From: Calothrix sp. PCC 7716
Lineage (GTDB): Bacteria > Cyanobacteriota > Cyanobacteriia > Cyanobacteriales > Nostocaceae
Assembly (NCBI RefSeq): GCF_019977735.1
Contig: NZ_AP025018.1
Location: forward strand, 2,294,001-2,358,000
Direction: 5' to 3'
DNA length: 64,000 nt
The notes beneath the pieces are model-generated. The model had not been told where the DNA came from, ran no database searches, and was given only the letters and a program-made list of their open reading frames with translations. Positions 48,005-56,759 of the stretch are shown here, piece by piece (position 1 is the stretch's first letter; each line of letters starts with the position of its first letter). The translations under genes and the position numbers were made by a program.

Positions 48005-48442
48005 ATGGAGCTAAATCATATGGCTGCATCGGATATAACGCGCGGACAACTTGAACGAAATCTGTCGCAAAAGTTACAAGCTTTTTACTTTGAAAAAATT
48101 GGGCGCCGTCCTGAGAGAATAACGTGCCAGTTTTTTGACGAAAAACTGGCAATGGTTCTCGAAAGAATCATTACTCCATCTGAGCGTTTGTTATTAGAGA
48201 GTCAACGTCCAGAGTTTGCCTATCAACTCCGGAACCAAATTGATATTGAAATGAAACCTTTGTTACAAGCAATACTCGAAGAAATACTTGGAACTGGGGT
48301 AGATACAATCTTAATAAACAGCGATTTGAAAAAAGATGTCTCTGGCATTATTGCCGTCTTGAGTAATATACCATCGATTCGTGACCCCGAATCTATTCCT
48401 AAAGTTAAGAGAGAGAAGGTAATAACTTCAAACAACGAGTAA
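48005..48442 (+). CDS. DUF2294 family protein
   Basis: 145 residues. LERNLSQKLQAFYFEKIGRRPE and ITPSERLLLESQRPEF, then GTGVDTILINSDLKKD, match the DUF2294 pattern (motif parts shown). A cytoplasmic small alpha/beta protein; function unknown. It follows the antiporter gene and could be co-transcribed. Its 3' end overlaps the convergent receiver gene by 38 bases. An alternative ATG five codons downstream is possible. Confidence 0.8.
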   Translation: MELNHMAASDITRGQLERNLSQKLQAFYFEKIGRRPERITCQFFDEKLAMVLERIITPSERLLLESQRPEFAYQLRNQIDIEMKPLLQAILEEILGTGVDTILINSDLKKDVSGIIAVLSNIPSIRDPESIPKVKREKVITSNNE

Positions 48443-48857
48443 GTACATGCTCTAAAGTTTCAAACTCGAATGGTTTTTCAATATAGGCATTAAAACCAGC
48501 CCTCAAAGTTTGTTCGTAAAATAAATGACTTGGTAAACTAGTTAAAGCAATTATAGGAGTTTCGTTGGCGCCTGCTCTTACACATGTAGCAAAACCAATG
48601 CCATCAACATCAGGAAGCATTAGCTCAGAGACTACTATTGCTGGCTGGTATTGTTTAAAAATCTCCAACGCTTTTAGACTATTTGTGGCTGTCATAACTT
48701 GAAAGCCATAATAACTAATTAGCTTTGAGGTCAATTCTAAATTATCTTCATCGTTATCAATGACCAAAATCAACACTTTAGATCGATTTAAGGTTGATTC
48801 ATAATCACAAGTGCTGTTTGCCACAACATTGTACTCAGTACAGCATTTACCCTGCAT
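48405..48857 (-). CDS. Stand-alone receiver with Glu at the phospho-acceptor position
   Basis: 150-residue single receiver domain with an extended N-terminus. Acid pocket Asp34-Asp36 (VIDNDED), the Thr in IALTS and the Lys in YIEKPF are conserved. The position of the phosphorylated Asp is Glu78 (IVVSELMLPDVDG), so it cannot be phosphorylated in the usual way and may mimic the active state. No output domain is present, so signalling must be by protein contact. It is convergent with, and overlaps, the DUF2294 gene. Confidence 0.85.
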   Translation of the reverse strand: MQGKCCTEYNVVANSTCDYESTLNRSKVLILVIDNDEDNLELTSKLISYYGFQVMTATNSLKALEIFKQYQPAIVVSELMLPDVDGIGFATCVRAGANETPIIALTSLPSHLFYEQTLRAGFNAYIEKPFEFETLEHVLTRCLKLLPSLS

Positions 48858-49404
48858 ATCAGTTAATTAAACATAATAAGTAATTCAAAGGTAAAACTAG
48901 CCTGCTTTACTTGCCGAATAAACTAGTTACTCTCAACAGCAGGCATTACTAACAAATTTAAATTGACTCGAATCACTTATCAGGTTGTTGCCTTTAATAA
49001 TTTACCTTCGCAATTAAGCTATTTGCTGTAAACAAACTGTACTATCAATTATTAAAGTTAGGACTTACACAATTACGCACAAATAGGCTTTGCAACACAA
49101 CAACCAAAAAAGTTTATTATCATCAAATACTCTTATAGCGTGAAATCAGTTGTGATTCTTACAATTTTAGCTTTTCTTAAGCTCTGTGATGAGTAACTTT
49201 ACAATATACATAAACTTTTATGACTAAAATGAGTAAAAATATGATAATGTATATGTGTAGTATTAATATTTTTGGTAAATTACAAAAGATAGGTCAGATT
49301 TAATCTTAATCAAGTCAGTGATTTAGTAATAATTATTTACATAAGTAGAACTTATTGTTTTCATATTATGTTGGCAATGCACAGGCAGGATGCCTGTGCC
49401 ACAA
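48858..49404. other. About 545 bp spacer, AT-rich, one dispersed palindrome
   Basis: No gene recognised. A CACAGGCAGGATGCCTGTGCC palindrome member (about 49379-49400, abbreviated) lies next to the end of the following minus-strand gene. Confidence 0.45.
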
Positions 49405-50496
49405 TTATGGTTGCCAATGATAATCAATATTGATTTTTCGACTGTGCATTGTTTGTTCAAATAAAGATGTTGGTAATGCTTCTTCGACCGGGTAAACACC
49501 AGGTTTGCTATACCCGTCAAGCAATAACTGAGCAATGCTTCCAGTTCCGGCGCCTGCTGCAGTAGCGGTGTTGTTATGTACTAAAGTAGAGCAATAAGTA
49601 GCATTTTTTCCGTCTTTAATACCGCTAACTTCCGAACGCACTGCAACACCGATACCACTAAAGTTATCGGTAACGTCAGTCATCTTGTGGCTAACATTCG
49701 ATAGAAACTCAACGCCAAACTTGCTTTGTATCCAAGACTTAGGGAAAATATTTGCAGCTATCCAAGTTAAGTGGTTATAAAAGTCAGGAACCGAGCCAAA
49801 CTTAGTAATTACATTTTTGATGGTAGGAAAAGCTGTAGGGAGAGTAAAAGTTTCTGGCATATCGAACCAGTACACCCCACTACGACCGTATGGTTTGGGA
49901 AATTCAACAGTTTCACGCTGAGTATAAGGCTTAACAACTTGCCATTGTCCATCAATCCAAGCATCGAAGGGATTTTGCAAACCTAAAAAAGTTGTTCGCA
50001 TCACGGTTATACCGGCACCACCCGAACCAGCAACTAAATAGCTCAAATGAATTGTTTCTGCTGTATCAAATTGTTCTATGTTGTGGCGTACCATACTATT
50101 TGATATGCCAGGAAATATACCAGTATTAACTATAGCGGTAATACCTGATTTTACAGCATCTTTGTGATATTTTAAAGCTTTAATGGTAAAAGAGCGATGG
50201 TCACTAACATCAAGATAATTTACACCATGCTCAATACAGTATTTAAGAACTTTCGCATCGCGGTAGTGAAATGGCCCTGCACAGTGAACAACAACGTCTG
50301 AATTAGATATAGCTGTGCGTAGCTTATCATCTTCGGCTAAATCTAATTGTAAAAATTGCAGGCGCCCATCATTAGGTTTAATTATAGGACTACGACCAGT
50401 AATAGTTACCTCCGCCTCAGTATGGGCGACAATATCCTGAGCAACGCTGCTACCAATCCTTCCTCGTCCACCGAGAATTAAAACCCGCTTCGTCAT
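49405..50496 (-). CDS. Saccharopine dehydrogenase-like NAD(P)-binding protein
   Basis: 363 residues. The N-terminal Rossmann fold VLILGGRGRIGSSVAQDI and VVHCAGPFHYRDAKVLKYC are typical of the saccharopine dehydrogenase/trans-enoyl reductase-like superfamily. The C-terminal half has no strongly hydrophobic helix. The natural substrate is unknown; lysine metabolism is not implied by this family assignment. It is the last gene of a possible minus-strand series with the crtO-type gene 137 bases upstream. Confidence 0.75.
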   Translation of the reverse strand: MTKRVLILGGRGRIGSSVAQDIVAHTEAEVTITGRSPIIKPNDGRLQFLQLDLAEDDKLRTAISNSDVVVHCAGPFHYRDAKVLKYCIEHGVNYLDVSDHRSFTIKALKYHKDAVKSGITAIVNTGIFPGISNSMVRHNIEQFDTAETIHLSYLVAGSGGAGITVMRTTFLGLQNPFDAWIDGQWQVVKPYTQRETVEFPKPYGRSGVYWFDMPETFTLPTAFPTIKNVITKFGSVPDFYNHLTWIAANIFPKSWIQSKFGVEFLSNVSHKMTDVTDNFSGIGVAVRSEVSGIKDGKNATYCSTLVHNNTATAAGAGTGSIAQLLLDGYSKPGVYPVEEALPTSLFEQTMHSRKINIDYHWQP

Positions 50497-50633
50497 AGTT
50501 ATACAATTTAGCTACGCTTTATACATTTGAACAGGTTTTAAAAATATTTTCATCAGTAGTAAGTATGACCTGAGATTATGTACAAAGTAAGAAGTTACCT
50601 TTATGGGCGCCAATAATTGGCTAAGAGTTACCT

Positions 50634-52316
50634 TTAAGCATAGCTTCCAGTTGACTTGATGGAATCTGCTATTTTTTTCAACGTTTGCGTAATAGGTTGA
50701 TGTGTTTGTAAAAACATTTGCGCGCAGTTGCGTCCTGGTAGTCCAGATATGGAGCCACCTGGATGCGTGCCGGCGCCTGTCAAGTACAAATTGTCAATAG
50801 GGGTTTTATAATTTGCAATTTCTGGTAATGGACGGAAACACAGCATTTGTTCAAGTGTCATATCAATATGATAGTAATTTCCTCCGTAAGTACCCAACCT
50901 TTGTGCTAACTCTGCTGGACTTTCAACATGACGCGCAATAATCGAGTGTTTGAGATTAGGCGAATATTCTGCCAGTTTATTTAATACTCTATCAGCGACT
51001 TTATTCTTCAATTCATGCGTCCAACCAGTACCTTGTAACCCGGTACCCTCAGCACCAGCTATTTGATACGGTGCAAAAAACTCAATCCATAAAGTATGCT
51101 TACCTGGTGGCGCCATCGAAGCGTCAAGTGCTGTGGGCATAACTACATACATAGAAGGGTTTTCATCGGGTATTTTCCCTAAAGTAATCTCACTATGCGC
51201 TTGTTCTACATGGTTCATCGAGTCAGCAATCAAAATTGAACCAATCAAATATTCATCCCGATGCTGGTGATGTTCAAAGCGCAAAGGTTCGGATAGCGCA
51301 CAGTCTATCTTCAAAATAGTTTCGTTGTTATTAACAATGCGTCGTTCTAGTCTTTTTCGCAAATTGGCATCTGCACTATCAACGTCACTGCCATCCATTA
51401 ACTGTAAAAATAAACGTTTAGCATCAAGACTTGAAATTACACCTTTCTTGGCACGGTATTCTTTACCGTTACTTACTCGCACACCGACAGCTTTACCGTT
51501 ATCTACTAATACCTTCTCAACTCTTTGGTCAGTAAGAATTAAACCACCATTACTTTTAACACAATTTACTAATGCTTTTGTTAAGGCGCCTGTACCACCA
51601 CGTGGACGTGCCATACCAGGGTTGTGTCGTAATGCCATCATCATTGCTCCGAATGACATGGCTTTTTGTGAAGGTGGTGAACTTAGTTCTGCTGAAAGTC
51701 TTGCTAATGGTGCTTTGACAAATTCCTCGTCAAAATACTCGTTGATATTGTCCATAGGACTGCTCAACAAGGTGCGAAGTAAATCTAGGGTTGTGTCTGG
51801 CCCACCTAAAATAGAGAATAAATCTTGTAGATGTGTCAACCCGTAGCTACCAGCAATATCTACTATTGATTTAGGCGCCGCATTGAAAAATGGTGTTACT
51901 GCTTTAATAAACCGCTGCCAAAATTCAATATATTCAGCATACCCTTGGGCATCACTCTTACTAAAACGGGCAATTTCTGCACATGTTTTTTCTACAGATT
52001 TATGTGCTAAAAAATACTTACCGTCGGGATGCGGGCAAAATACTACAGGGTCACAAGTTAGATATTCTAAACCGTATTTGCGTAATTCTAATTCTTCGAT
52101 TACAGACCCTAAGAAAATAAATAGGTGATTAATAGCACAAGGGTTAAATTTAAAACCAGGCGCCTCTCTTGGTAAAAGTTCTTCGGTTGTGGCGCCTCCC
52201 CCAGGTATAGAGCGCGCTTCAAGCAGTAGGACGCTGTACCCAGCTTTAAGTAGATAGGCGGCGCATACTAATGCATTATGTCCGGCGCCGATTATTACAA
52301 CATCGTATGCTTCCAT
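50634..52316 (-). CDS. crtO: CrtO-type carotenoid ketolase paralogue 1
   Basis: 560-residue FAD oxidoreductase of the phytoene-desaturase-like CrtO family, which introduces the 4-keto group into beta- or gamma-carotene. The FAD loop DVVIIGAGHNALVCAAYLL and the C-terminal YLTGAGTHPGGSISGLPGRN are diagnostic (one residue run shortened). The length matches CrtO (Slr0088). A second, similar gene lies 1.2 kb upstream on the same strand. This copy departs more from the Synechocystis sequence (for example GGGATTEE in place of GGAATTE, and HNALV for HNGLV), so substrate specificity may have shifted. Confidence 0.82.
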   Translation of the reverse strand: MEAYDVVIIGAGHNALVCAAYLLKAGYSVLLLEARSIPGGGATTEELLPREAPGFKFNPCAINHLFIFLGSVIEELELRKYGLEYLTCDPVVFCPHPDGKYFLAHKSVEKTCAEIARFSKSDAQGYAEYIEFWQRFIKAVTPFFNAAPKSIVDIAGSYGLTHLQDLFSILGGPDTTLDLLRTLLSSPMDNINEYFDEEFVKAPLARLSAELSSPPSQKAMSFGAMMMALRHNPGMARPRGGTGALTKALVNCVKSNGGLILTDQRVEKVLVDNGKAVGVRVSNGKEYRAKKGVISSLDAKRLFLQLMDGSDVDSADANLRKRLERRIVNNNETILKIDCALSEPLRFEHHQHRDEYLIGSILIADSMNHVEQAHSEITLGKIPDENPSMYVVMPTALDASMAPPGKHTLWIEFFAPYQIAGAEGTGLQGTGWTHELKNKVADRVLNKLAEYSPNLKHSIIARHVESPAELAQRLGTYGGNYYHIDMTLEQMLCFRPLPEIANYKTPIDNLYLTGAGTHPGGSISGLPGRNCAQMFLQTHQPITQTLKKIADSIKSTGSYA

Positions 52317-52433
52317 CGTTAAATAGTAAATAATAAGGTATATCCACTGATGTTAAGAAGCATGTAGACAATTTTACTCTTTCGCGAGTTATACAAACCG
52401 CCTATTTGACTTATTTTTCGGTTTTCCCCCTCA

Positions 52434-52512
52434 TGTCATGCTGAGGAACGAAGCATCTAGGTACAGGTTGGTTGGAGCGCGGACGGGCAAGGATGCCCAT
52501 CCCACAAGATTG
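52434..52512. repeat. Two dispersed repeat fragments
   Basis: A TCATGCTGAGGAACGAAGCATC copy (about 52434-52459, abbreviated) followed by GACGGGCAAGGATGCCCATCC with CCACAAG (about 52484-52509), members of two window-wide families. Confidence 0.6.
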
Positions 52513-52549
52513 ATATCTTAGATTAAATTTACTAGAGTACAAATATTTT

Positions 52550-52717
52550 TTATTTATTGGGCATGTTTTGTTCTGTGGCAAGAAGACTCATTAATATTTT
52601 GGCTGCTTCAGGCGCCTCAATTGGCATCCAAACTTCATAAATTTTATTAGAGTTGAGTACATAAATAGAGTCTTGAGATTTTTGGAAATTTTGTTGTTGA
52701 TATGAACTTGTGTTCAT
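52550..52717 (-). CDS. Small hypothetical protein
   Basis: 55 residues from the ATG preferred here. The core DSIYVLNSNKIYEVWMPIEA, then AAKILMSLLATEQ, looks like a folded mini-domain. The AAAGGCTTAGAG stretch before this ATG is a weak ribosome site. A 14-residue longer frame begins at 52759. It carries one GGCGCC site. It lies between the two crtO-type genes on the same strand. No function assigned. Confidence 0.5.
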   Translation of the reverse strand: MNTSSYQQQNFQKSQDSIYVLNSNKIYEVWMPIEAPEAAKILMSLLATEQNMPNK

Positions 52718-52824
52718 GACTCTAAGCCTTTGTATAATATTTCTTTCATTGTAAAGCAACTTTTAATAAAATAAAAGTTACTAAATTTCTACAAAATATT
52801 GTGGAATGGGCATCCCTGCCCGTT

Positions 52825-53022
52825 CTAAACCACTAATTCTCGTATTAGTTTCAATCCTTTAACAGTACTATATATATCATCACCACGATAAATTGATAAA
52901 GGGTAAGACCTACCATATTGAGGTGTACCCTGTCTAGTTAATTTTAAAAACTTGGCTTTTTTGGCTTCAATTACAAGCACCCAAAATTGCGGATGAAATA
53001 CTAAAACGTCTATTTTGCCTCG
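52825..53022 (-). pseudogene. HsdR-N-like nuclease remnant with internal deletion
   Basis: Minus-strand frame without a start codon. It reads GKIDVLVFHPQFWVLVIEAKKAKF and then LKLTRQGTPQYGRSYPLSIY to a stop (segments shortened). The first part is the ...D...ExK strand of type I restriction-subunit-like nuclease domains. The second part resembles the end of the same domain, so roughly the central third seems deleted. It directly abuts, in another frame, the truncated nuclease-like gene at 53010. Confidence 0.5.
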
Positions 53023-53456
53023 TTAAATATTTGAGCCGCTAACATTTCTGCAACGCATTGTTCTAAACCCTGTTTTAAGTCGTTGTCTTTGGCTTCAACC
53101 AATGTAATAACTGGCGCCGTGATTAATAATTGGTTTTCTGATGCGCTCAATATAAAATCACACAAGCCATTAAGTCCTCTGCTGTCATCTACATTAAAAT
53201 AATTTCCTGAAAAATAACCTATTTTACCTTGGAAAATTCTTCTAATTTCTAAAAACACTGGAGTTAATATTAATTCAGACCTTGCTTTTTCTGTACTGAT
53301 ATTAGTCGCAAGTTCTAAAGTTTCTTCTAAAGCGTCTTTTAGTTTTTGGGATGGTTGGATGGGAGTAATGTCAGCGAACAGGTCATGACTTTCTTCAAGG
53401 GTTAGATTTAAGTCGTTAATTGCTTTATCGAGGGTTTTAAAGTCACTGTATGGCAC
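53010..53456 (-). pseudogene. Truncated PD-(D/E)XK-like cyanobacterial protein
   Basis: About 148 residues from a GTG. A longer frame to 53519 starts inside a dispersed repeat and is rejected. The body (EKARSELILTPVFLEIRR ... GLNGLCDFILSASENQLLI ... LVEAKDNDLKQGLEQCVAEM, in pieces) follows a cyanobacterial nuclease-fold family, with Asp in CDFIL and Glu/Lys in VEAKD. Relatives continue with a GN-I-TIYGVVTTG strand that is missing here; the frame stops soon after AAQIFNEAK. It is probably a deletion-fused relic, but expression of the truncated protein cannot be excluded. Confidence 0.55.
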
Positions 53457-53540
53457 AATATCTATCTTTATAGTAATTAATATTTTAATTGTATGTGCGG
53501 GCAGGGATGCCCGCTCCACAAGAGGCTAATTCACAAGAGT

Positions 53541-55232
53541 TTAATTTATTTTGAAGACTGAGGAGACTGTGGAAGCTATGGCGTCTCTTGCGTCTTTGAG
53601 TGTTTGGGCTATGGGACGGTGTGTTTGGAGGAATACTCGCGCGCAGTTTCTTCCCGGCATTCCTGATATTGAACCACCTGGGTGTGTACCTGCTCCTGTT
53701 AAAAATAGGTTTTCGATGGGTGTTTTGTAGTTGGCTATTTCTGGTAATGGTCGGAAGAATACCATTTGGTCTAGGGTCATATCTATATGGTAGTAGTTAC
53801 CTTTATAGGCGCCTAATCTTTCTCCTAGTTCTGCGGGACTTTCTACGCGACGCGCGATAATGGAATTTTTGAGGTTGGGTGAGTAATGCGCGAGTTTATC
53901 AACTACTTTGTCGGCAACTTTGTTTTTTAATTCGTCAGTCCAACCTGTACCTCTTAACCCTGTTCCCTCAGCGCCTGCTATTTGATATGGTGCAAAAAAC
54001 TCTATCCATACTGTGTGTTTGCCATCTGGCGCCAAGGATGGGTCACGGAAGCTTGGCATGACTACATACATGGATGGGTCTGCATCGGGAATTTCTCCAA
54101 GTGTACATAAACTATGCGCCCTTTCTACATGCGTCATGGAGTCGGCAATTAATATTGACCCTACTAAATATTCGTCTTTGTGTTCGTGGTTGGGGAAATG
54201 CAAGGGTTGGTCTATCGCTAAGTCAATTTTAAGAATTGTCTCATTGTTATTAACGATGCGACGTTCTAAGCGTTCTCGTAAATTGTTATCAGCAGCATCG
54301 ACATCGCTCTTCTCCATCAACTGTAGAAATACTCGTTTAGCATCAATGTTAGAGATTACACCATATTTGGCGCGGTATTCGTTCCCACCTGCTGCTCTAA
54401 CACCGACGGCTTTACCATCATCTACCAACACTTTTTCTATATGCTGGTCACATATAATTTTGCCGCCTAAGCTTGTGACTAAGTTGACTAAGGCTTGTAC
54501 TAAAGCGCCTGTTCCACCGCGTGGACGTGCCATACCTGGGTCATGACGCATTGCCATCATCATTACACCAATGGCGAGGTTTTTTTGTGAAGGTGGCGCC
54601 CCTAGTTCTGCGGCAAGTCGTGATAATGGTGCTTTGAGAAATTCTTCATCGAACCACTCGTTAAGAATGTCTTCTGCACTAGTTAGCATGGTGCGGACAA
54701 AATCTAAAGTTTTATTCGGGGAACCTACCACCGAGAATAAATCTTTAATTTTGGCAATATCATAGTTACCAAATATATCTATAACTGATTTTGGGGGAGC
54801 GTTGAACATTGGTATCATTGCACCAATGGCGTGCTGCCAGTAATTTGTAAATTCTGCGTACTTTCTCGCATCGCGTTCATTGTAACGTGCGATTTCGGCA
54901 CAAGTTTTTTCAAGTGACTTATGCCCTAAAAAGTATTTTCCGTCTGGATGTGGGCAAAATACTACTGGGTCGCACTCTAAATACTCTAAACCATATTTTT
55001 CGAGTTCTAATTCTTGAACTACTGGTCCGAGATGTATAAACTCGTGGTCTATAGCACATAGATTAAATTTAAACCCAGGCGCCTCTTTAATACATTCCTC
55101 TGTTGTTGCGGCGCCACCTGGTACAGAACGCTTTTCGAGTAAAAGTACACTATAGCCAGCTTTGAGCAAATACGCAGCGCACACCAACCCGTTGTGTCCG
55201 GCACCGATAATCACCACATCATACTCTTGCAT
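53541..55232 (-). CDS. crtO: CrtO-type carotenoid ketolase paralogue 2
   Basis: 563 residues of the same family as the gene at 50634-52316, sharing most of the sequence. FAD loop DVVIIGAGHNGLVCAAYLL, GGAATTEE, the LNEWFDEEFLKAPLSRLAAEL region and YLTGAGTHPGGSISGMPGRN-like ending (FLTGAGTHPGG here) agree closely with Synechocystis CrtO. This is the better candidate for the ketolase making echinenone-type carotenoids. It is the upstream member of the crtO cluster, and its 5' side adjoins a two-hairpin element. Confidence 0.88.
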   Translation of the reverse strand: MQEYDVVIIGAGHNGLVCAAYLLKAGYSVLLLEKRSVPGGAATTEECIKEAPGFKFNLCAIDHEFIHLGPVVQELELEKYGLEYLECDPVVFCPHPDGKYFLGHKSLEKTCAEIARYNERDARKYAEFTNYWQHAIGAMIPMFNAPPKSVIDIFGNYDIAKIKDLFSVVGSPNKTLDFVRTMLTSAEDILNEWFDEEFLKAPLSRLAAELGAPPSQKNLAIGVMMMAMRHDPGMARPRGGTGALVQALVNLVTSLGGKIICDQHIEKVLVDDGKAVGVRAAGGNEYRAKYGVISNIDAKRVFLQLMEKSDVDAADNNLRERLERRIVNNNETILKIDLAIDQPLHFPNHEHKDEYLVGSILIADSMTHVERAHSLCTLGEIPDADPSMYVVMPSFRDPSLAPDGKHTVWIEFFAPYQIAGAEGTGLRGTGWTDELKNKVADKVVDKLAHYSPNLKNSIIARRVESPAELGERLGAYKGNYYHIDMTLDQMVFFRPLPEIANYKTPIENLFLTGAGTHPGGSISGMPGRNCARVFLQTHRPIAQTLKDARDAIASTVSSVFKIN

Positions 55233-55256
55233 GAAAATCTCCTAATATTTTGGAAA

Positions 55257-55402
55257 CCACCAACTTCAGTTGGTGGAGGAAAAACTTCTTCCTCAGAGTG
55301 GCACTCAGTTTGAGTTATTAGCTCCTAAGCTAGACACCGTTTTAACTCGCTTTCAGGAATTGGTTAATTTCCTTATTTCAAGCCCCTAACCGAAGTTAGG
55401 GG
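55257..55402. mobile_element. Two-hairpin mini-element (IS200/IS605 MITE-like)
   Basis: Left hairpin CCACCAACTTCAGTTGGTGG (55257-55276, perfect 9-bp arms). Right hairpin CCCCTAACCGAAGTTAGGGG (55383-55402, perfect 8-bp arms), 106 bases of non-coding DNA apart. Small elements with a subterminal hairpin at each end are typical of non-autonomous IS200/IS605 derivatives. No transposase is present. The remainder of the 55233-55596 gap shows no gene. Confidence 0.5.
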
Positions 55403-55596
55403 TTAGTGACACTCTTGCATAGTTTGTATTTTGGTTGGTAAGGAACAACCTTTTATAATAGTAAAAATTTATTTGTGTGCTTACATCTTTCGCAAGTAAT
55501 ATAAATCTACCCTAGTGGGTAGATTTTATGATATATCTCTTGTAAAGCTTTTTCTTCCTTTGTGTCCTTTATGGTTTAACTTTTAATATTGTATTT

Positions 55597-56154
55597 ATGA
55601 CAGAACTTCAAAAATGGAAGCTATTACAGTCACAAATGGTTCTCAACCATCATTATTGTAAAGTAAGGCGTGATGATATCAAATTACCAAATGAAAAAAT
55701 TATAGATGATTTTTTCGTACATGTCAAACCCGATATTGCATTCTTTTTAGCAATTACACCTAACCAAGAAATTATATTTGTAAGGCAATATAGACACGCA
55801 AGACAAGATTTTTTTATTGAACTTCCTGCGGGAGGCTTTGACGCAGAAAAAGAAGGCGCCGAAGCAGCAGCTTTAAGAGAGTTACAAGAAGAAACAGGCT
55901 ATGTACCACAAAGTATAACTAAAATTGCTACACTTTACAGCTCACCAAGTAAAGATACAAATCAAATACATTTGTTTCTTGGAGAAAACGCCGTTAAAGT
56001 CAGCGAGCAAAATTTAGACATTACAGAAGAAATTGAAGTTTTGTTAATTCCAATAGACCAAGTGTTAGATAAAATTCAAAACGGTGAGATTTGTGTGGTT
56101 AGCAGTATAGCAGCTTTGTTACTGGGGTTAAATTTATTAAAAAGTCAAAAATAA
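55597..56154 (+). CDS. Nudix hydrolase, ADP-ribose pyrophosphatase type
   Basis: 185 residues. The Nudix box is GGFDAEKEGAEAAALRELQEETGY with the REL-QEETG core intact (motif described in part; Gly at about residue 80). The preceding VRQYRHARQDFFIELPAGG is typical of ADP-sugar pyrophosphatases. Expected reaction: ADP-ribose or another ADP-sugar to AMP and sugar phosphate. It is followed after 68 bases by the ABA4-like gene. Confidence 0.88.
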   Translation: MTELQKWKLLQSQMVLNHHYCKVRRDDIKLPNEKIIDDFFVHVKPDIAFFLAITPNQEIIFVRQYRHARQDFFIELPAGGFDAEKEGAEAAALRELQEETGYVPQSITKIATLYSSPSKDTNQIHLFLGENAVKVSEQNLDITEEIEVLLIPIDQVLDKIQNGEICVVSSIAALLLGLNLLKSQK

Positions 56155-56222
56155 GTATTTTATAAATAAATGACAATTTAAATGTAGAAATAACTAAAAC
56201 ATACCCTTACATCTCAACTTCT

Positions 56223-56684
56223 ATGACTATTACTCAAATCTTCAACATTGCTAATGTAATTGTACTACCATTTTGGGCTTTGATGATTTTATTGCCAAAA
56301 TGGAAGATTACTCAAAAAGTTATGGAGTCTTATATTGCGTTTATTCCTTTAGCGCTAACGTATGTGTATCTATTTGTCATTAGCATCACACCGGAAAATG
56401 CACAAGCTCTGTCAAACCCACAGTTAGCGGATATTGCAAGATTTTTTGCTGACGAGACAGCAGCAGCTACAGGTTGGATTCATTTTTTAGTAATGGACTT
56501 ATTTGTGGGTAGGTATATTTATTTGGAAGGGCAAAAAACAGGTGTTTGGACGTTTCACTCATTAGCACTGTGTTTGTTTGCTGGTCCAATGGGTTTGCTC
56601 TCACACATCCTAACTTACTGGGTTAGTACAAAGTTTTTGAATAAAAATAGTACATCAGTTGCAGAACATTCTACTCAAGCTTAA
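56223..56684 (+). CDS. ABA4-like membrane protein (DUF4281)
   Basis: 153 residues with four hydrophobic helices (about 8-25, 38-55, 85-105, 112-135). GWIHFLVMDLFVGRYIYLEG and LALCLFAGPMGLLSHIL are the ABA4/DUF4281 signature. Plant ABA4 is needed for neoxanthin synthesis. Bacterial members are uncharacterised, but proximity to two crtO-type genes makes a carotenoid-related role an attractive inference. It is probably co-transcribed with the Nudix gene. Confidence 0.8.
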   Translation: MTITQIFNIANVIVLPFWALMILLPKWKITQKVMESYIAFIPLALTYVYLFVISITPENAQALSNPQLADIARFFADETAAATGWIHFLVMDLFVGRYIYLEGQKTGVWTFHSLALCLFAGPMGLLSHILTYWVSTKFLNKNSTSVAEHSTQA

Positions 56685-56696
56685 ATCTAAAATTCT

Positions 56697-56758
56697 CTTG
56701 TGGAATGTTATTGAAAAAATAAATTACTGCACAGGCAAGGATGCCTGTTCCACAAGAG
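56697..56758. repeat. Facing pair of GTGGAAC...GGATGCC repeats
   Basis: A half copy (CTTGTGGAATG, about 56697) and a full copy in opposite orientation (CACAGGCAAGGATGCCTGTTCC with CACAAGAG, about 56730-56758, abbreviated) between two convergent genes. Confidence 0.6.
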
Positions 56759-56759
56759 A

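Noticed and set aside
51325-51846. 173-codon frame opposite crtO paralogue 1
   Set aside because: A similar shadow occurs opposite paralogue 2, as expected from shared coding sequence. No start signal or family resemblance.
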